Assembly (NCBI RefSeq): GCF_017968885.1
Contig: NZ_CP072913.1
Span: forward strand, 3,332,001-3,396,000
Origin: Pseudomonas sp. Tri1
Lineage (GTDB): Bacteria > Pseudomonadota > Gammaproteobacteria > Pseudomonadales > Pseudomonadaceae
Length of the DNA: 64,000 nucleotides
Reading direction: 5' to 3'
Both the position numbers and the translations under genes were made by a program. The notes beneath the pieces were generated by a model. The model did no database searches, was not told the origin of the DNA, and saw nothing but the letters and a program-made list of their open reading frames with translations. This document shows positions 27,825 through 35,899 of the stretch, one piece after another. Position 1 is the stretch's first letter; each line of letters starts with the position of its first letter.

Positions 27825-29756
27825 ATGCTTGATAACGCCCCCAAGACCTCACTCATAAACGAAGAACAGCGCTTTCGCCTGCTCATCGATGCGGTGGTCG
27901 ACTACGCCATCTACATGACCGACCCCTCGGGTATCATCACCAGTTGGAACTCCGGCGCCAGGCGTTTCAAGGGTTACGAAAAGTCCGAGATCCTGGGCCA
28001 GCATTTTTCCCGTTTCTATACCGAGCAGGACCGCGCCGCCGGCCTACCGCAACGCGCGCTGGACACGGCCCTGCGCGAGGGCCGCTTCGAAGGCGAGGGT
28101 TGGCGTGTGCGCAAGGATGGCACGTTATTCTGGTCCCACGTGGTGATTGACCCGATCATCGATGGCCAGAGTGGCGCGTTGCTCGGTTTCGCCAAGATCA
28201 CCCGTGACCTGACCGATCGCAAGATGGCCGAGGAAACCCTCAAACAAAGCGAGCAGCAGTTTCGCCTGCTGGTGCAAAGCGTCACCGATTACGCCATCTA
28301 CATGATCGACCCGGACGGGCAGGTGACCAACTGGAACCTGGGAGCGCAGCGGATCAAGGGTTATCTTCCAGCGGAAGCCATCGGCCGGCATTTTTCGATG
28401 TTCTACACCCCTGAGGATCGTGAAGCCGGCGAACCGCAACGAGCGCTGGCCATCGCCGCCAGCGAAGGGCGTTTCGAAAAAAAGGGATGGCGTGTACGCA
28501 AGGATGGCACGCGGTTCATGGCGCATGTGGTCATCGATGCGATCCGTAATGACACCGGTACGCTGCTGGGGTTTGCCAAGATCACCCGCGACATCACCGA
28601 CGCCACCCAGGCGCAGCAGGCCCTGGAACAGGCCCGTGAAGCGCTGTTCCAGTCGCAGAAACTGCACGCCATCGGGCAACTCACCGGCGGCATTGCCCAT
28701 GACTTCAATAACCTGCTTACGGTGATTCTCGGCAATCTGGAAATCGTGCGTAAGCGCATGCCAGCTGATCCGAAACTCACCCAATTGCTGGACAACGCCA
28801 CCCAGGGCGCGCTGCGCGGTGTTTCCCTGACCCAACGGATGCTGGCGTTTGCCCGCCGACAGAAACTGACCTCCGAAGCGGTCGAGCTGTCAGCGCTGGT
28901 GCGGGGCATCAGTGGCTTGCTGCAAAGCTCCATGGGCCCGTCGATTCACATCCAGACCGACTTCATCGAGGCGCTCTCGCCGGTGTGGGCCGACGTCAAC
29001 CAATTGGAGCTGGCGATCCTCAACCTGGCGACCAATGCCCGCGACGCCATGCCCCATGGCGGTCGAATAGTGATTACCGCCGATGAACGCCAGGGGAGCG
29101 AGGCTGGACCGGACAAACCGATGGCGCCCGGTCGCTACGTTTGCCTGTCGATCACCGATGAAGGCGAGGGCATGGATGAGCAGACACTGGCCTCGGCCGT
29201 GGACCCGTTTTTCACCACCAAGGGCGTCGGCAAGGGCACCGGACTGGGGTTGTCCATGGTGCATGGCCTGGCCGAGCAATTGGGCGGCCGCCTGATACTC
29301 AAGAGTCAGAAAGGCATCGGTACTGTCGCCGAGTTGTGGTTGCCTGTGGCGCAAGGTTCGGCAGTGGGCAAAGCGTTGAGTCAAGCGCCGGCCTCGCAGC
29401 TGGTAAACGAGCTGCTGGTGCTGGTGGTCGACGATGACAGCCTGGTGCTGACCTCCACCCGTTTACTGATCGAAGACCTGGGCCACCGGGTCCTTTGCGC
29501 CCCCTCGGGGTCTCAGGCGCTGGAGCTGTATGAGCGCAATCGGGACATCGATCTGGTCATCACCGATATGGCCATGCCGCAGATGGACGGTGCACAGCTG
29601 GCGAAATTGCTGCGTGAGAAGCAACCGAGTCTTCCGATTATCCTGGCCACCGGTTACGCCGAGCGTCTGGAAGGCTTCGCCAGCCAACTGCCACGACTGA
29701 CCAAGCCGTTCAAACAGATCGATCTGGTGCAGATCATCGGGCAGACGATGGAGTAG
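27825..29756 (+). CDS. Hybrid histidine kinase with two PAS domains and a receiver
   Basis: A 643-residue cytoplasmic sensor. Two tandem PAS domains (about 14-130 and 140-260) are near copies of each other, each with AIYM-DP and RVRKDGT-F motifs and a following PAC segment. A dimerisation helix carries phospho-acceptor H292 (GGIAHDFNN). The ATPase domain has NLATNARDAM, DEGEGMD and GKGTGLGLSMV. The receiver domain has phospho-acceptor D581 (ITDMAMPQMDG) and K near ATGYAERLEGF. No membrane segment is present. The PAS pair may bind flavin or haem or sense redox state. The start is not certain: GTG at 27744 is in frame but lies in the REP element. Confidence 0.92.
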   Translation: MLDNAPKTSLINEEQRFRLLIDAVVDYAIYMTDPSGIITSWNSGARRFKGYEKSEILGQHFSRFYTEQDRAAGLPQRALDTALREGRFEGEGWRVRKDGTLFWSHVVIDPIIDGQSGALLGFAKITRDLTDRKMAEETLKQSEQQFRLLVQSVTDYAIYMIDPDGQVTNWNLGAQRIKGYLPAEAIGRHFSMFYTPEDREAGEPQRALAIAASEGRFEKKGWRVRKDGTRFMAHVVIDAIRNDTGTLLGFAKITRDITDATQAQQALEQAREALFQSQKLHAIGQLTGGIAHDFNNLLTVILGNLEIVRKRMPADPKLTQLLDNATQGALRGVSLTQRMLAFARRQKLTSEAVELSALVRGISGLLQSSMGPSIHIQTDFIEALSPVWADVNQLELAILNLATNARDAMPHGGRIVITADERQGSEAGPDKPMAPGRYVCLSITDEGEGMDEQTLASAVDPFFTTKGVGKGTGLGLSMVHGLAEQLGGRLILKSQKGIGTVAELWLPVAQGSAVGKALSQAPASQLVNELLVLVVDDDSLVLTSTRLLIEDLGHRVLCAPSGSQALELYERNRDIDLVITDMAMPQMDGAQLAKLLREKQPSLPIILATGYAERLEGFASQLPRLTKPFKQIDLVQIIGQTME

Positions 29757-29806
29757 ACACGCACCGGTGATCTATTGCTGACGCTATGTGGCGAGGGGGC
29801 AGGTGT

Positions 29807-30037
29807 TTACTCGGTGTTTTTCCGGAACCCGCGCAAATTCATTGCGCACAGGCAAAACTGCAGCACGATCAACGCATACGCATCTGAGTGCAGCCCCCAG
29901 ACAACCCACAGAATGTTACTGGCAATGAAACAGCTGAACCCCGCCATCCGGCGTCGCGGCTGGCGTGAGCCGATCAACCAGGCAGCCAATACGGTCACCA
30001 CCATCGCCGGCCATTGCACCCATCCAAGATAATCCAC
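29807..30037 (-). CDS. Small inner-membrane protein
   Basis: A 76-residue protein with two or three hydrophobic helices (WPAMVVTVLAAWLIGS, FIASNILWVVWGLHS, ALIVLQFCLCAMNLRG) and a basic C-terminus. It starts at GTG with a strong GAGGAGGG upstream, which supports it as a real gene. I recognise no function. It converges on the histidine kinase gene. Confidence 0.75.
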   Translation of the reverse strand: MDYLGWVQWPAMVVTVLAAWLIGSRQPRRRMAGFSCFIASNILWVVWGLHSDAYALIVLQFCLCAMNLRGFRKNTE

Positions 30038-30183
30038 GTGTCCCTCCTCATACGCTTTGATGATTTAGAGACACTTGATGGTGGTCGAGCGTTTCGTTGG
30101 ACCTCTGGTCCTTTGCCTGGAACTTGCCCGGTGCCCGGTTCTTCTAACGAGTCCGAATCATCATCGAGGCGCCGCCTGTACAC

Positions 30184-30720
30184 ATGCCCAGAATACTCAC
30201 CGGGCCAACCCCGGAAGAAGAACTGACTGAACACAACGCCAAGCTGTTCGGCTCCCCCAAGGAACGACTGGACTTTTATCGCCGGGAAATCCAATACGAA
30301 ACCAGCATCCTGGCCAATCGAACCGATGCGTACCTGGCAGCCCAGTCCTTCCTGGTGATTGCCTTTGCCTCGTGCATGGCTAACCTGAACCCGGAGTGGG
30401 GCAAGTTGTTCACCTTGATCGTGCCGCCATTCCTGGCCCTGCTGGGATTTTTGAGTTCGCTCAACGCCTGGCCGGGTATCCGGGCGGCCTACGACATCAT
30501 TGACCACTGGCATTTCAAACAAAGCGAATTGCTGCGCGCCGAACCGCTGATGGGCTTGGCCTACGATGACTCGCCGCTGTTCAGCGAGCGGGAATCGACC
30601 CACAAGGGCTACCGCAAGTCGTTGCTGTTTTCGGTGCGCACGCCGTGGATCTTTGCCACATTCTGGGTATTGCTCGGGGTGTATTCGGTTTATATCCAGA
30701 TAAGCAATCCGGGCGGTTGA
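30184..30720 (+). CDS. Membrane protein with SLATT/RipA-like layout
   Basis: A 178-residue protein. After about 50 cytoplasmic residues it has two closely spaced membrane helices (residues about 57-75 and 80-98), a 60-residue cytoplasmic loop and a last helix near 155-172. This layout resembles SLATT or RipA-type membrane proteins, but I see no diagnostic motif, so the name is a guess. There is no partner nucleotidyltransferase nearby that would make it a defence effector. A hairpin and the convergent antiporter gene follow. Confidence 0.65.
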   Translation: MPRILTGPTPEEELTEHNAKLFGSPKERLDFYRREIQYETSILANRTDAYLAAQSFLVIAFASCMANLNPEWGKLFTLIVPPFLALLGFLSSLNAWPGIRAAYDIIDHWHFKQSELLRAEPLMGLAYDDSPLFSERESTHKGYRKSLLFSVRTPWIFATFWVLLGVYSVYIQISNPGG

Positions 30721-30739
30721 TGCGCCCTGTGAAAACATA

Positions 30740-30756
30740 CGGGCGCTAAGCGCCCG
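30740..30756. terminator. Hairpin between convergent genes
   Basis: CGGGCGC and GCGCCCG pair as a 7-bp stem around TAA, in the 65-nt gap between the small membrane protein and the antiporter, whose genes converge. No T-run is present. Confidence 0.4.
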
Positions 30757-30785
30757 AGCGGGGACGAGTTTCCTCGCCACAGGCC

Positions 30786-32123
30786 TCAAGCCGATTTTTT
30801 ATGGCGCTCATACCACGCCAATGTGGGCTGTGTACTCAACCCATGAACCAGGATGCTCAAAGCCACCACCGACAAGGTCAGGTTAATGCACAGCTGTGCC
30901 ACCCCAGGCTGCAAGTCGTGGTTCAAGGCATAGAACAGATAAAACAGGCTGCCGATACCACGTATGCCGAACCAGCCGATCAGCAGCCGTTGCGGCCCGT
31001 CCAGCAGTCGCCCCCAGGGCATCGCCAGTACACTCAACGGGCGGATGACGGCAAACAACAGGGCACCAATGGCCAAGGCCCGCCAATCCCAATGGTTGGC
31101 CAGCACGACCCCCAGCAGGGTAACCAGGAACACTTCCATGGAGCGCTCCACCAGGCTACCGAACGCGAGCATGTCGCTCATCATGACGCCAGCGGCCACC
31201 TGGCCTTCGTCGAGGGACTCGGTATCCCCCAGGACCGCTTGCCGGGGATCGATGGCTTCGTGGCCTACCACCGGTTGCACCCGGTGTTCGGCTGGCGTTG
31301 AGTCACCGTCGGTGGACTGCACTTCAGCCTGACGCAGGCCCAGCCCGGCGGCGAACACCGAAAGAAAACCATAGCCCTGGACCGCTTCGGCAGCGACATA
31401 GGCCAGGGCGATCAGCGCCAAGGCCAAGTAGTCGTTGGGTGACAAGGTGCTGTCGGCATTCTTGATGCGCATCGACAGGGTCAGCTTGCCGATACCGCGC
31501 CCCATCCAATAGCCAATGAGCAAACCGGCCGGCACCGCCCACAACACACTGCGCAGGGCCCAGTCAGCGAGAAAGCCGCTGCCATCCTCGCGCAGCATCA
31601 GCAGGCCCAGGATCACAAAGGGAAAGGCCGAGCCATTGTTCAATCCAGCTTCGCCCGACAGGCCGAAACGCACTCGATCGTCATCCCGCGCATCGTTGAC
31701 CTGTACCAACGCCGCCAGCACCGGGTCGGTAGGCGCGAGCATCGCGCCGATCAGCATCGACACGCCCCAACCGAGGCCAAACAGATAATGCAGCGCCAGG
31801 CACAGGCCAACGATCGACAGGATCATCACCGGCCCGGCTAACCCATAAGCCACACGCCAGGTCCGGTCCTTGAGGGGCAAGCGCAGCTTGAGGCCGCTGA
31901 CGAACAACGAAAACACCACGGCAACTTCCGTGAGGTGCTCCATCCAGCCCGACGAGTCGGTGATGTCCAGCTTCAACAGCTCCAATCCCAACGGCCCGAT
32001 GGCGACACCCAGCACCAGGCACATCGCCGAGGTGGTGACCGGCATCCAGCGCAAGTAGGAAGAGGTCAGGGCCAGGGTCAGCAATACGGCACCGAGCACC
32101 GCTACCCATACAGTGAAGATCAT
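30786..32123 (-). CDS. Cation:proton antiporter (CPA1/NhaP type)
   Basis: A 445-residue inner-membrane exchanger with about 12 hydrophobic helices. The ion-site motif region is MLAPTDPVLAALVQV, and the GEAGLNNGSAFPFVIL segment matches the (G)E(S/A)-LND region of NhaP proteins. A hydrophilic loop at about 270-320 interrupts the helices. It exchanges Na+ or K+ for H+. The start at 32123 is fixed by AAGGAG just upstream. It is divergent from the diiron-protein gene. Confidence 0.92.
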   Translation of the reverse strand: MIFTVWVAVLGAVLLTLALTSSYLRWMPVTTSAMCLVLGVAIGPLGLELLKLDITDSSGWMEHLTEVAVVFSLFVSGLKLRLPLKDRTWRVAYGLAGPVMILSIVGLCLALHYLFGLGWGVSMLIGAMLAPTDPVLAALVQVNDARDDDRVRFGLSGEAGLNNGSAFPFVILGLLMLREDGSGFLADWALRSVLWAVPAGLLIGYWMGRGIGKLTLSMRIKNADSTLSPNDYLALALIALAYVAAEAVQGYGFLSVFAAGLGLRQAEVQSTDGDSTPAEHRVQPVVGHEAIDPRQAVLGDTESLDEGQVAAGVMMSDMLAFGSLVERSMEVFLVTLLGVVLANHWDWRALAIGALLFAVIRPLSVLAMPWGRLLDGPQRLLIGWFGIRGIGSLFYLFYALNHDLQPGVAQLCINLTLSVVALSILVHGLSTQPTLAWYERHKKSA

Positions 32124-32167
32124 TGTGGCTCCTTGGACACGGGGAAGGCCCTGACTGACATGAAACC

Positions 32168-32179
32168 TGTGGCGCCACA
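32168..32179. promoter_or_regulatory. Palindrome between divergent genes
   Basis: A perfect 12-bp palindrome, TGTGGCGCCACA, in the 244-nt region between the antiporter and the diiron-protein gene. It is a candidate operator; nothing else identifies the binding protein. Confidence 0.25.
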
Positions 32180-32367
32180 AAATGAAGCCAGCGTTAGCAC
32201 TTGCCATTCATTCGAGGGTTAGAGCGACGCAAGGGTTCCCACTAAAACGGCACGGCTCCGTTTATCCGGCGGCGTTTCAACTCAAGGGAATTTTTCGTCG
32301 CACAAAGCGCTCTGCAAAAATAGAGACGTGCTGACTCAGCGTCCTGCAAAGAACCCAAGAGGCCCTT

Positions 32368-33753
32368 ATGACTGCGCTGACAACCCTCCAATCCCGGCCT
32401 GCCACCGTGCAACCTGTCACTGACGCCGGGACAGTGCGCCAATGCTACGAACGACTGCTCCAGGGCCCCGACGATGCTGATAAACAAGCCGTCGCCCAAG
32501 CGTTTATCGAGCAATGTGCCGAACAGGCTGCGACACTCCCTCAGGAAATGCCCGATGACCCTATGGCGCTGCAAGCCTGGGTCGAGCAACACAGCGCTGG
32601 CGTGGCCCGGCAATACGCCGAGTACCTGGAGCGGCGCAAAGGCGGCGGCCCGCGCGAATTCTTCAGCAGCAAGGCTCACGCCTTGTATTTCCTGCAAGCC
32701 GTGGCACCCACCAAACTCGTCGACGGCGCCTGGCTGTATGGGGTGCTCAAGCATTGGCACGACCACCGCTTCGAAGGGCTGCTGTGTACCTATCTGGAAG
32801 AATTGGGCGACGGTAACCCAGCACAGAACCACGTGGTGATCTACCGCAAGCTGCTCGCCGAGCACGGCCTGCAGGATGCCCCGGACATCGACGACGAACG
32901 TTACCTGCAAGGCGCGGTGCAACTGGCCTTGGGCTACGCAGGGGATGAATACCTGCCCGAGGTCATCGGCTACAACCTGGGTTACGAGCAGTTGCCCTTG
33001 CATCTGTTGATCAGCGCTTACGAACTGAGCGAACTGGACATCGATCCGTACTACTTCACCCTCCATGTGACCATCGACAACGCTAGCACCGGCCATGCCC
33101 ACAAAGCTGTGCAGTCGCTGCTGCAACTGATGCCGATGGAGGCCGGCCGTGAATCCTTCTGGCGCCGGGTTACCCTGGGCTATCGCCTCAATGACCTGGG
33201 GCAGGGCAGCCGAGCGATCATCGAGTCATTCGACCTTTATCAGGAAGTACTGGACATGCTTGAGCGTAAACGCCCGTTCGGCCAGCACATGCATTCCGAT
33301 TACTGCAAGTTCGAAGGCAAGACCGTCAACCAGTGGCTCTCGGCACCAGGCCAGCTGGAGGGATTTTTGACGGCAATGCAGAACAAGGGCTGGATCAAGC
33401 GTCATGAGGACCCGCAGAACAGTCGGTTCTGGACCCTGATCGAGGGGGCGGGGGCAGCTATGTTCGGGGTATTCAGCCCTTACGAAAAGCAGCTGCTGCA
33501 CGACTGGATCGCCGGTGACTGGCTGAAGGAGGGCGCGCGTGGCAGCCCGCGCCGTAATCTCGGCGCGGCCAGCGAGCCACACACGGCAATCGACGATCCT
33601 GATGTGCAGAATCTTCAGCAGACCCTGCGAGGCCAGGCGCCTGATGAGCAGATGCAAACCCTGATGCCCTGGCTCTCGGCCCGTTGCCACAGTCATCCGG
33701 CCGGGCTGCTGGCGACCCGAAAGTTCATCGAACTCAAATCCGTATTGCGCTAG
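32368..33753 (+). CDS. Iron-containing redox enzyme (haem-oxygenase-like diiron family)
   Basis: A 461-residue protein. The central part (about 200-300) carries helices with E and H ligands (GYNLGYEQLPLHLL, YELSELDIDPYYFTLHVTID, STGHAHKA) typical of the haem-oxygenase-like diiron oxidase (HDO) superfamily. These enzymes activate oxygen on small molecules, often oxidising or fragmenting amino acids and lipids. It is the first of four closely packed genes; a methyltransferase starts 9 nt after its stop. GAGG precedes the start. Substrate unknown. Confidence 0.8.
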   Translation: MTALTTLQSRPATVQPVTDAGTVRQCYERLLQGPDDADKQAVAQAFIEQCAEQAATLPQEMPDDPMALQAWVEQHSAGVARQYAEYLERRKGGGPREFFSSKAHALYFLQAVAPTKLVDGAWLYGVLKHWHDHRFEGLLCTYLEELGDGNPAQNHVVIYRKLLAEHGLQDAPDIDDERYLQGAVQLALGYAGDEYLPEVIGYNLGYEQLPLHLLISAYELSELDIDPYYFTLHVTIDNASTGHAHKAVQSLLQLMPMEAGRESFWRRVTLGYRLNDLGQGSRAIIESFDLYQEVLDMLERKRPFGQHMHSDYCKFEGKTVNQWLSAPGQLEGFLTAMQNKGWIKRHEDPQNSRFWTLIEGAGAAMFGVFSPYEKQLLHDWIAGDWLKEGARGSPRRNLGAASEPHTAIDDPDVQNLQQTLRGQAPDEQMQTLMPWLSARCHSHPAGLLATRKFIELKSVLR

Positions 33754-33762
33754 GAGCCCTGC

Positions 33763-34764
33763 ATGAATCAGGAAGAACGCCTGTCCGAAGCTGACCTGGC
33801 GCTGCTGCAACTGGGCCGGCGCCTGCAGGCCGACGGTTACCGTTTCATCACGCCGACGCCCCTGACCCATGAACGGGTCAACCAAAGGCCCGGCAACGAA
33901 TGCGCCAAAACCCTGCGGGATGTGTTTGGCTGGTCACGGCCGTTTGCTCCGGGGCTGATCAGCGCCGATGAGCAGCGGCAATTGCAGCAAGCCCAAGTGT
34001 TGGAAGAACGCGACGGCCTGTGGCACAGCCGGGTGCGTTGGTCGAGCCTGGATGGCTTGTTGTTCGCCCATTCGCAGTTTCCCACCCAAGCCAACGATGC
34101 GGTGTTTTTCGGCCCGGACAGCTACCGCTTCGCCCAACTGATCCATACTCATCTGCAACAGAGTTTCACGGCGGTGCACCGCGCCGTGGACATCGGTTGC
34201 GGCGCGGGTGTCGGGGCCATGGTGATTGCCCGGGCCCGGCGCGAGGCCCAGGTGTTGGCCTTGGACATCAACCCGCTGGCCCTGCGCCTGAGTGCGGTGA
34301 ATGCAGCGCTGGCCGAGGTGGCCAACGTCGAGATCGCCCGTAGCGACGTGCTTGAGGACGTAGAGGGGAATTTCGACCTGATTGTCGCCAACCCACCCTA
34401 CATGGCCGACCCGTCCGAGCGCGCCTATCGCCATGGTGGTGGGACACTCGGCGCCGGGCTGTCGCTGCGCATCATCGAGCAGGCCTTGCCTCGGCTCACA
34501 CCGGGTGGCTCGCTGGTGCTCTACACCGGCGTGGCAATGGTCGATGGCCGCGACCCGTTCCTGGAAGCGCTGGGGCCGTGGCGCGACTCAACGGATTTTG
34601 GCTGGACTTATCGAGAATTGGACCCGGATGTGTTTGGCGAGGAATTGCTCACGCCGGGTTATCAGGACGTGGAAAGGATCGCCGTGGTGGCGTTGGTTGT
34701 AACCCGCATCGGCGCGGGTATCGGAGGGATTATCGATGAACAGGCGCATGAAATTCGGGATTGA
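33763..34764 (+). CDS. SAM-dependent methyltransferase, NPPY type
   Basis: A 333-residue class I methyltransferase. SAM motif I is VDIGCGAGVGAMVIA, the acidic residue of motif II is in LALDINPLAL, and the catalytic NPPYMADPSE motif follows. NPPY enzymes methylate planar nitrogens in nucleic acids, protein glutamine or small molecules. About 120 N-terminal residues precede the SAM fold. The gene overlaps the next start by 29 nt, so the two are translationally coupled. Confidence 0.88.
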   Translation: MNQEERLSEADLALLQLGRRLQADGYRFITPTPLTHERVNQRPGNECAKTLRDVFGWSRPFAPGLISADEQRQLQQAQVLEERDGLWHSRVRWSSLDGLLFAHSQFPTQANDAVFFGPDSYRFAQLIHTHLQQSFTAVHRAVDIGCGAGVGAMVIARARREAQVLALDINPLALRLSAVNAALAEVANVEIARSDVLEDVEGNFDLIVANPPYMADPSERAYRHGGGTLGAGLSLRIIEQALPRLTPGGSLVLYTGVAMVDGRDPFLEALGPWRDSTDFGWTYRELDPDVFGEELLTPGYQDVERIAVVALVVTRIGAGIGGIIDEQAHEIRD

Positions 34765-35899
34765 AGAGGAGTATTTCATCACCGACCTGCAAACCCGCCA
34801 CATGCCCGGTGAGCCGCCCACGACGGCGGTCGCTGCGTGCCAGGAGCAGTTGGGCAAGCACTTTGCCCATGAAATGTTCCAATGCCAGATAGAGATGGCA
34901 TCGCCCATCTTTCGCAGCCTGGCCGAGGCCGCCGATTACCTGAACCAGGTCCGGACCGGCCTGAACCAGCGACTGGCGCCCCATGGCCTGGGGCTGCTCA
35001 GCGCCGGTTCACATCCAATGGCCACCCAGGTCCTGCAACCGACCGATGAACTGCATTTCCAGCAACTGTTCGACGATTACCAGCGGGTGGCGCGGCGCAG
35101 TGTGCTGTCGGGCCTGCATGTGCATGTGGAGGTGCCGGCCAATCAGGACCGGGTGCGGGTCATGAATGAGGTGCTGCCTTGGCTGCCCATGTTCCTGGCG
35201 CTGAGTGCTTCTTCGCCGTTCTGGAACGGCGCCTACACGGGCTTTAGCAGCTATCGACAAGTTGCCTGCGATGAATGGCCGCGCATGGGTGTGCCGGAGT
35301 TTTTCGAGGACGAGTCGGCGTTCGCCGGTTATGTCGACCTGCTCATGCGCACCGGTTCCATACGCCAACCCAGCGACTGTTGGTGGGTGATACGACCTTC
35401 GTCGCGTTACCCGACCCTGGAATTGCGCATTTGCGATGCCTGCCCTCGGGTCGAAGACGTCCTGTGCATCGTCTCGCTGTTTCGCCTGATGGTGGCCCAT
35501 GCCATCGCCCAACCGCGACCCGGTGCCCATTACAGCCCGATGTCCCAGTGGATCCTCAAGGAAAACCGCTGGCGGGCCAAGCGTTACGGGATTCTCGCGG
35601 AGTTCATTGTCCAGGGGCAGGAGCAACCCATGCTTATCGGTGAATGGCTCACTCTGGCCGAGCAAACCTTCGGTGAAACCGCGGCGCAACTGGGCGTCCA
35701 GGATGTGTTCAAGCAAGCACGCCGTATCGTGCAGGAAGGCATCAGTGCCGACCGGCAGGTCGTTCTCTATGAACAAGGGTTATTGCTGGGGGACTCCACC
35801 GAACAGGCCTTGAGCCGAGTCGTCGATCAACTGTTGGCGGAAACCGCCGGGAGGCCTGCGGCCGACCCGGCCTTGCAACACGTAGCAGGTGGTCCATGA
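34736..35899 (+). CDS. YbdK-type carboxylate-amine ligase (glutamate-cysteine ligase family 2)
   Basis: A 387-residue ATP-dependent ligase of the GCS2 family. The N-terminal FGIEEEYFITD motif and the HVHVEVP segment carry the metal and nucleotide ligands. YbdK members make gamma-glutamyl-type amide bonds weakly; some act on natural-product acids. The start at 34736 lies inside the methyltransferase gene, with GGAGGG at 34723-34728. The next gene, ligD, overlaps its stop by 4 nt. Confidence 0.88.
   Translation: MNRRMKFGIEEEYFITDLQTRHMPGEPPTTAVAACQEQLGKHFAHEMFQCQIEMASPIFRSLAEAADYLNQVRTGLNQRLAPHGLGLLSAGSHPMATQVLQPTDELHFQQLFDDYQRVARRSVLSGLHVHVEVPANQDRVRVMNEVLPWLPMFLALSASSPFWNGAYTGFSSYRQVACDEWPRMGVPEFFEDESAFAGYVDLLMRTGSIRQPSDCWWVIRPSSRYPTLELRICDACPRVEDVLCIVSLFRLMVAHAIAQPRPGAHYSPMSQWILKENRWRAKRYGILAEFIVQGQEQPMLIGEWLTLAEQTFGETAAQLGVQDVFKQARRIVQEGISADRQVVLYEQGLLLGDSTEQALSRVVDQLLAETAGRPAADPALQHVAGGP

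Noticed and set aside
30184..30720. SLATT-type defence effector
   Set aside because: The membrane layout is similar, but no nucleotidyltransferase, nuclease or other defence partner is adjacent.
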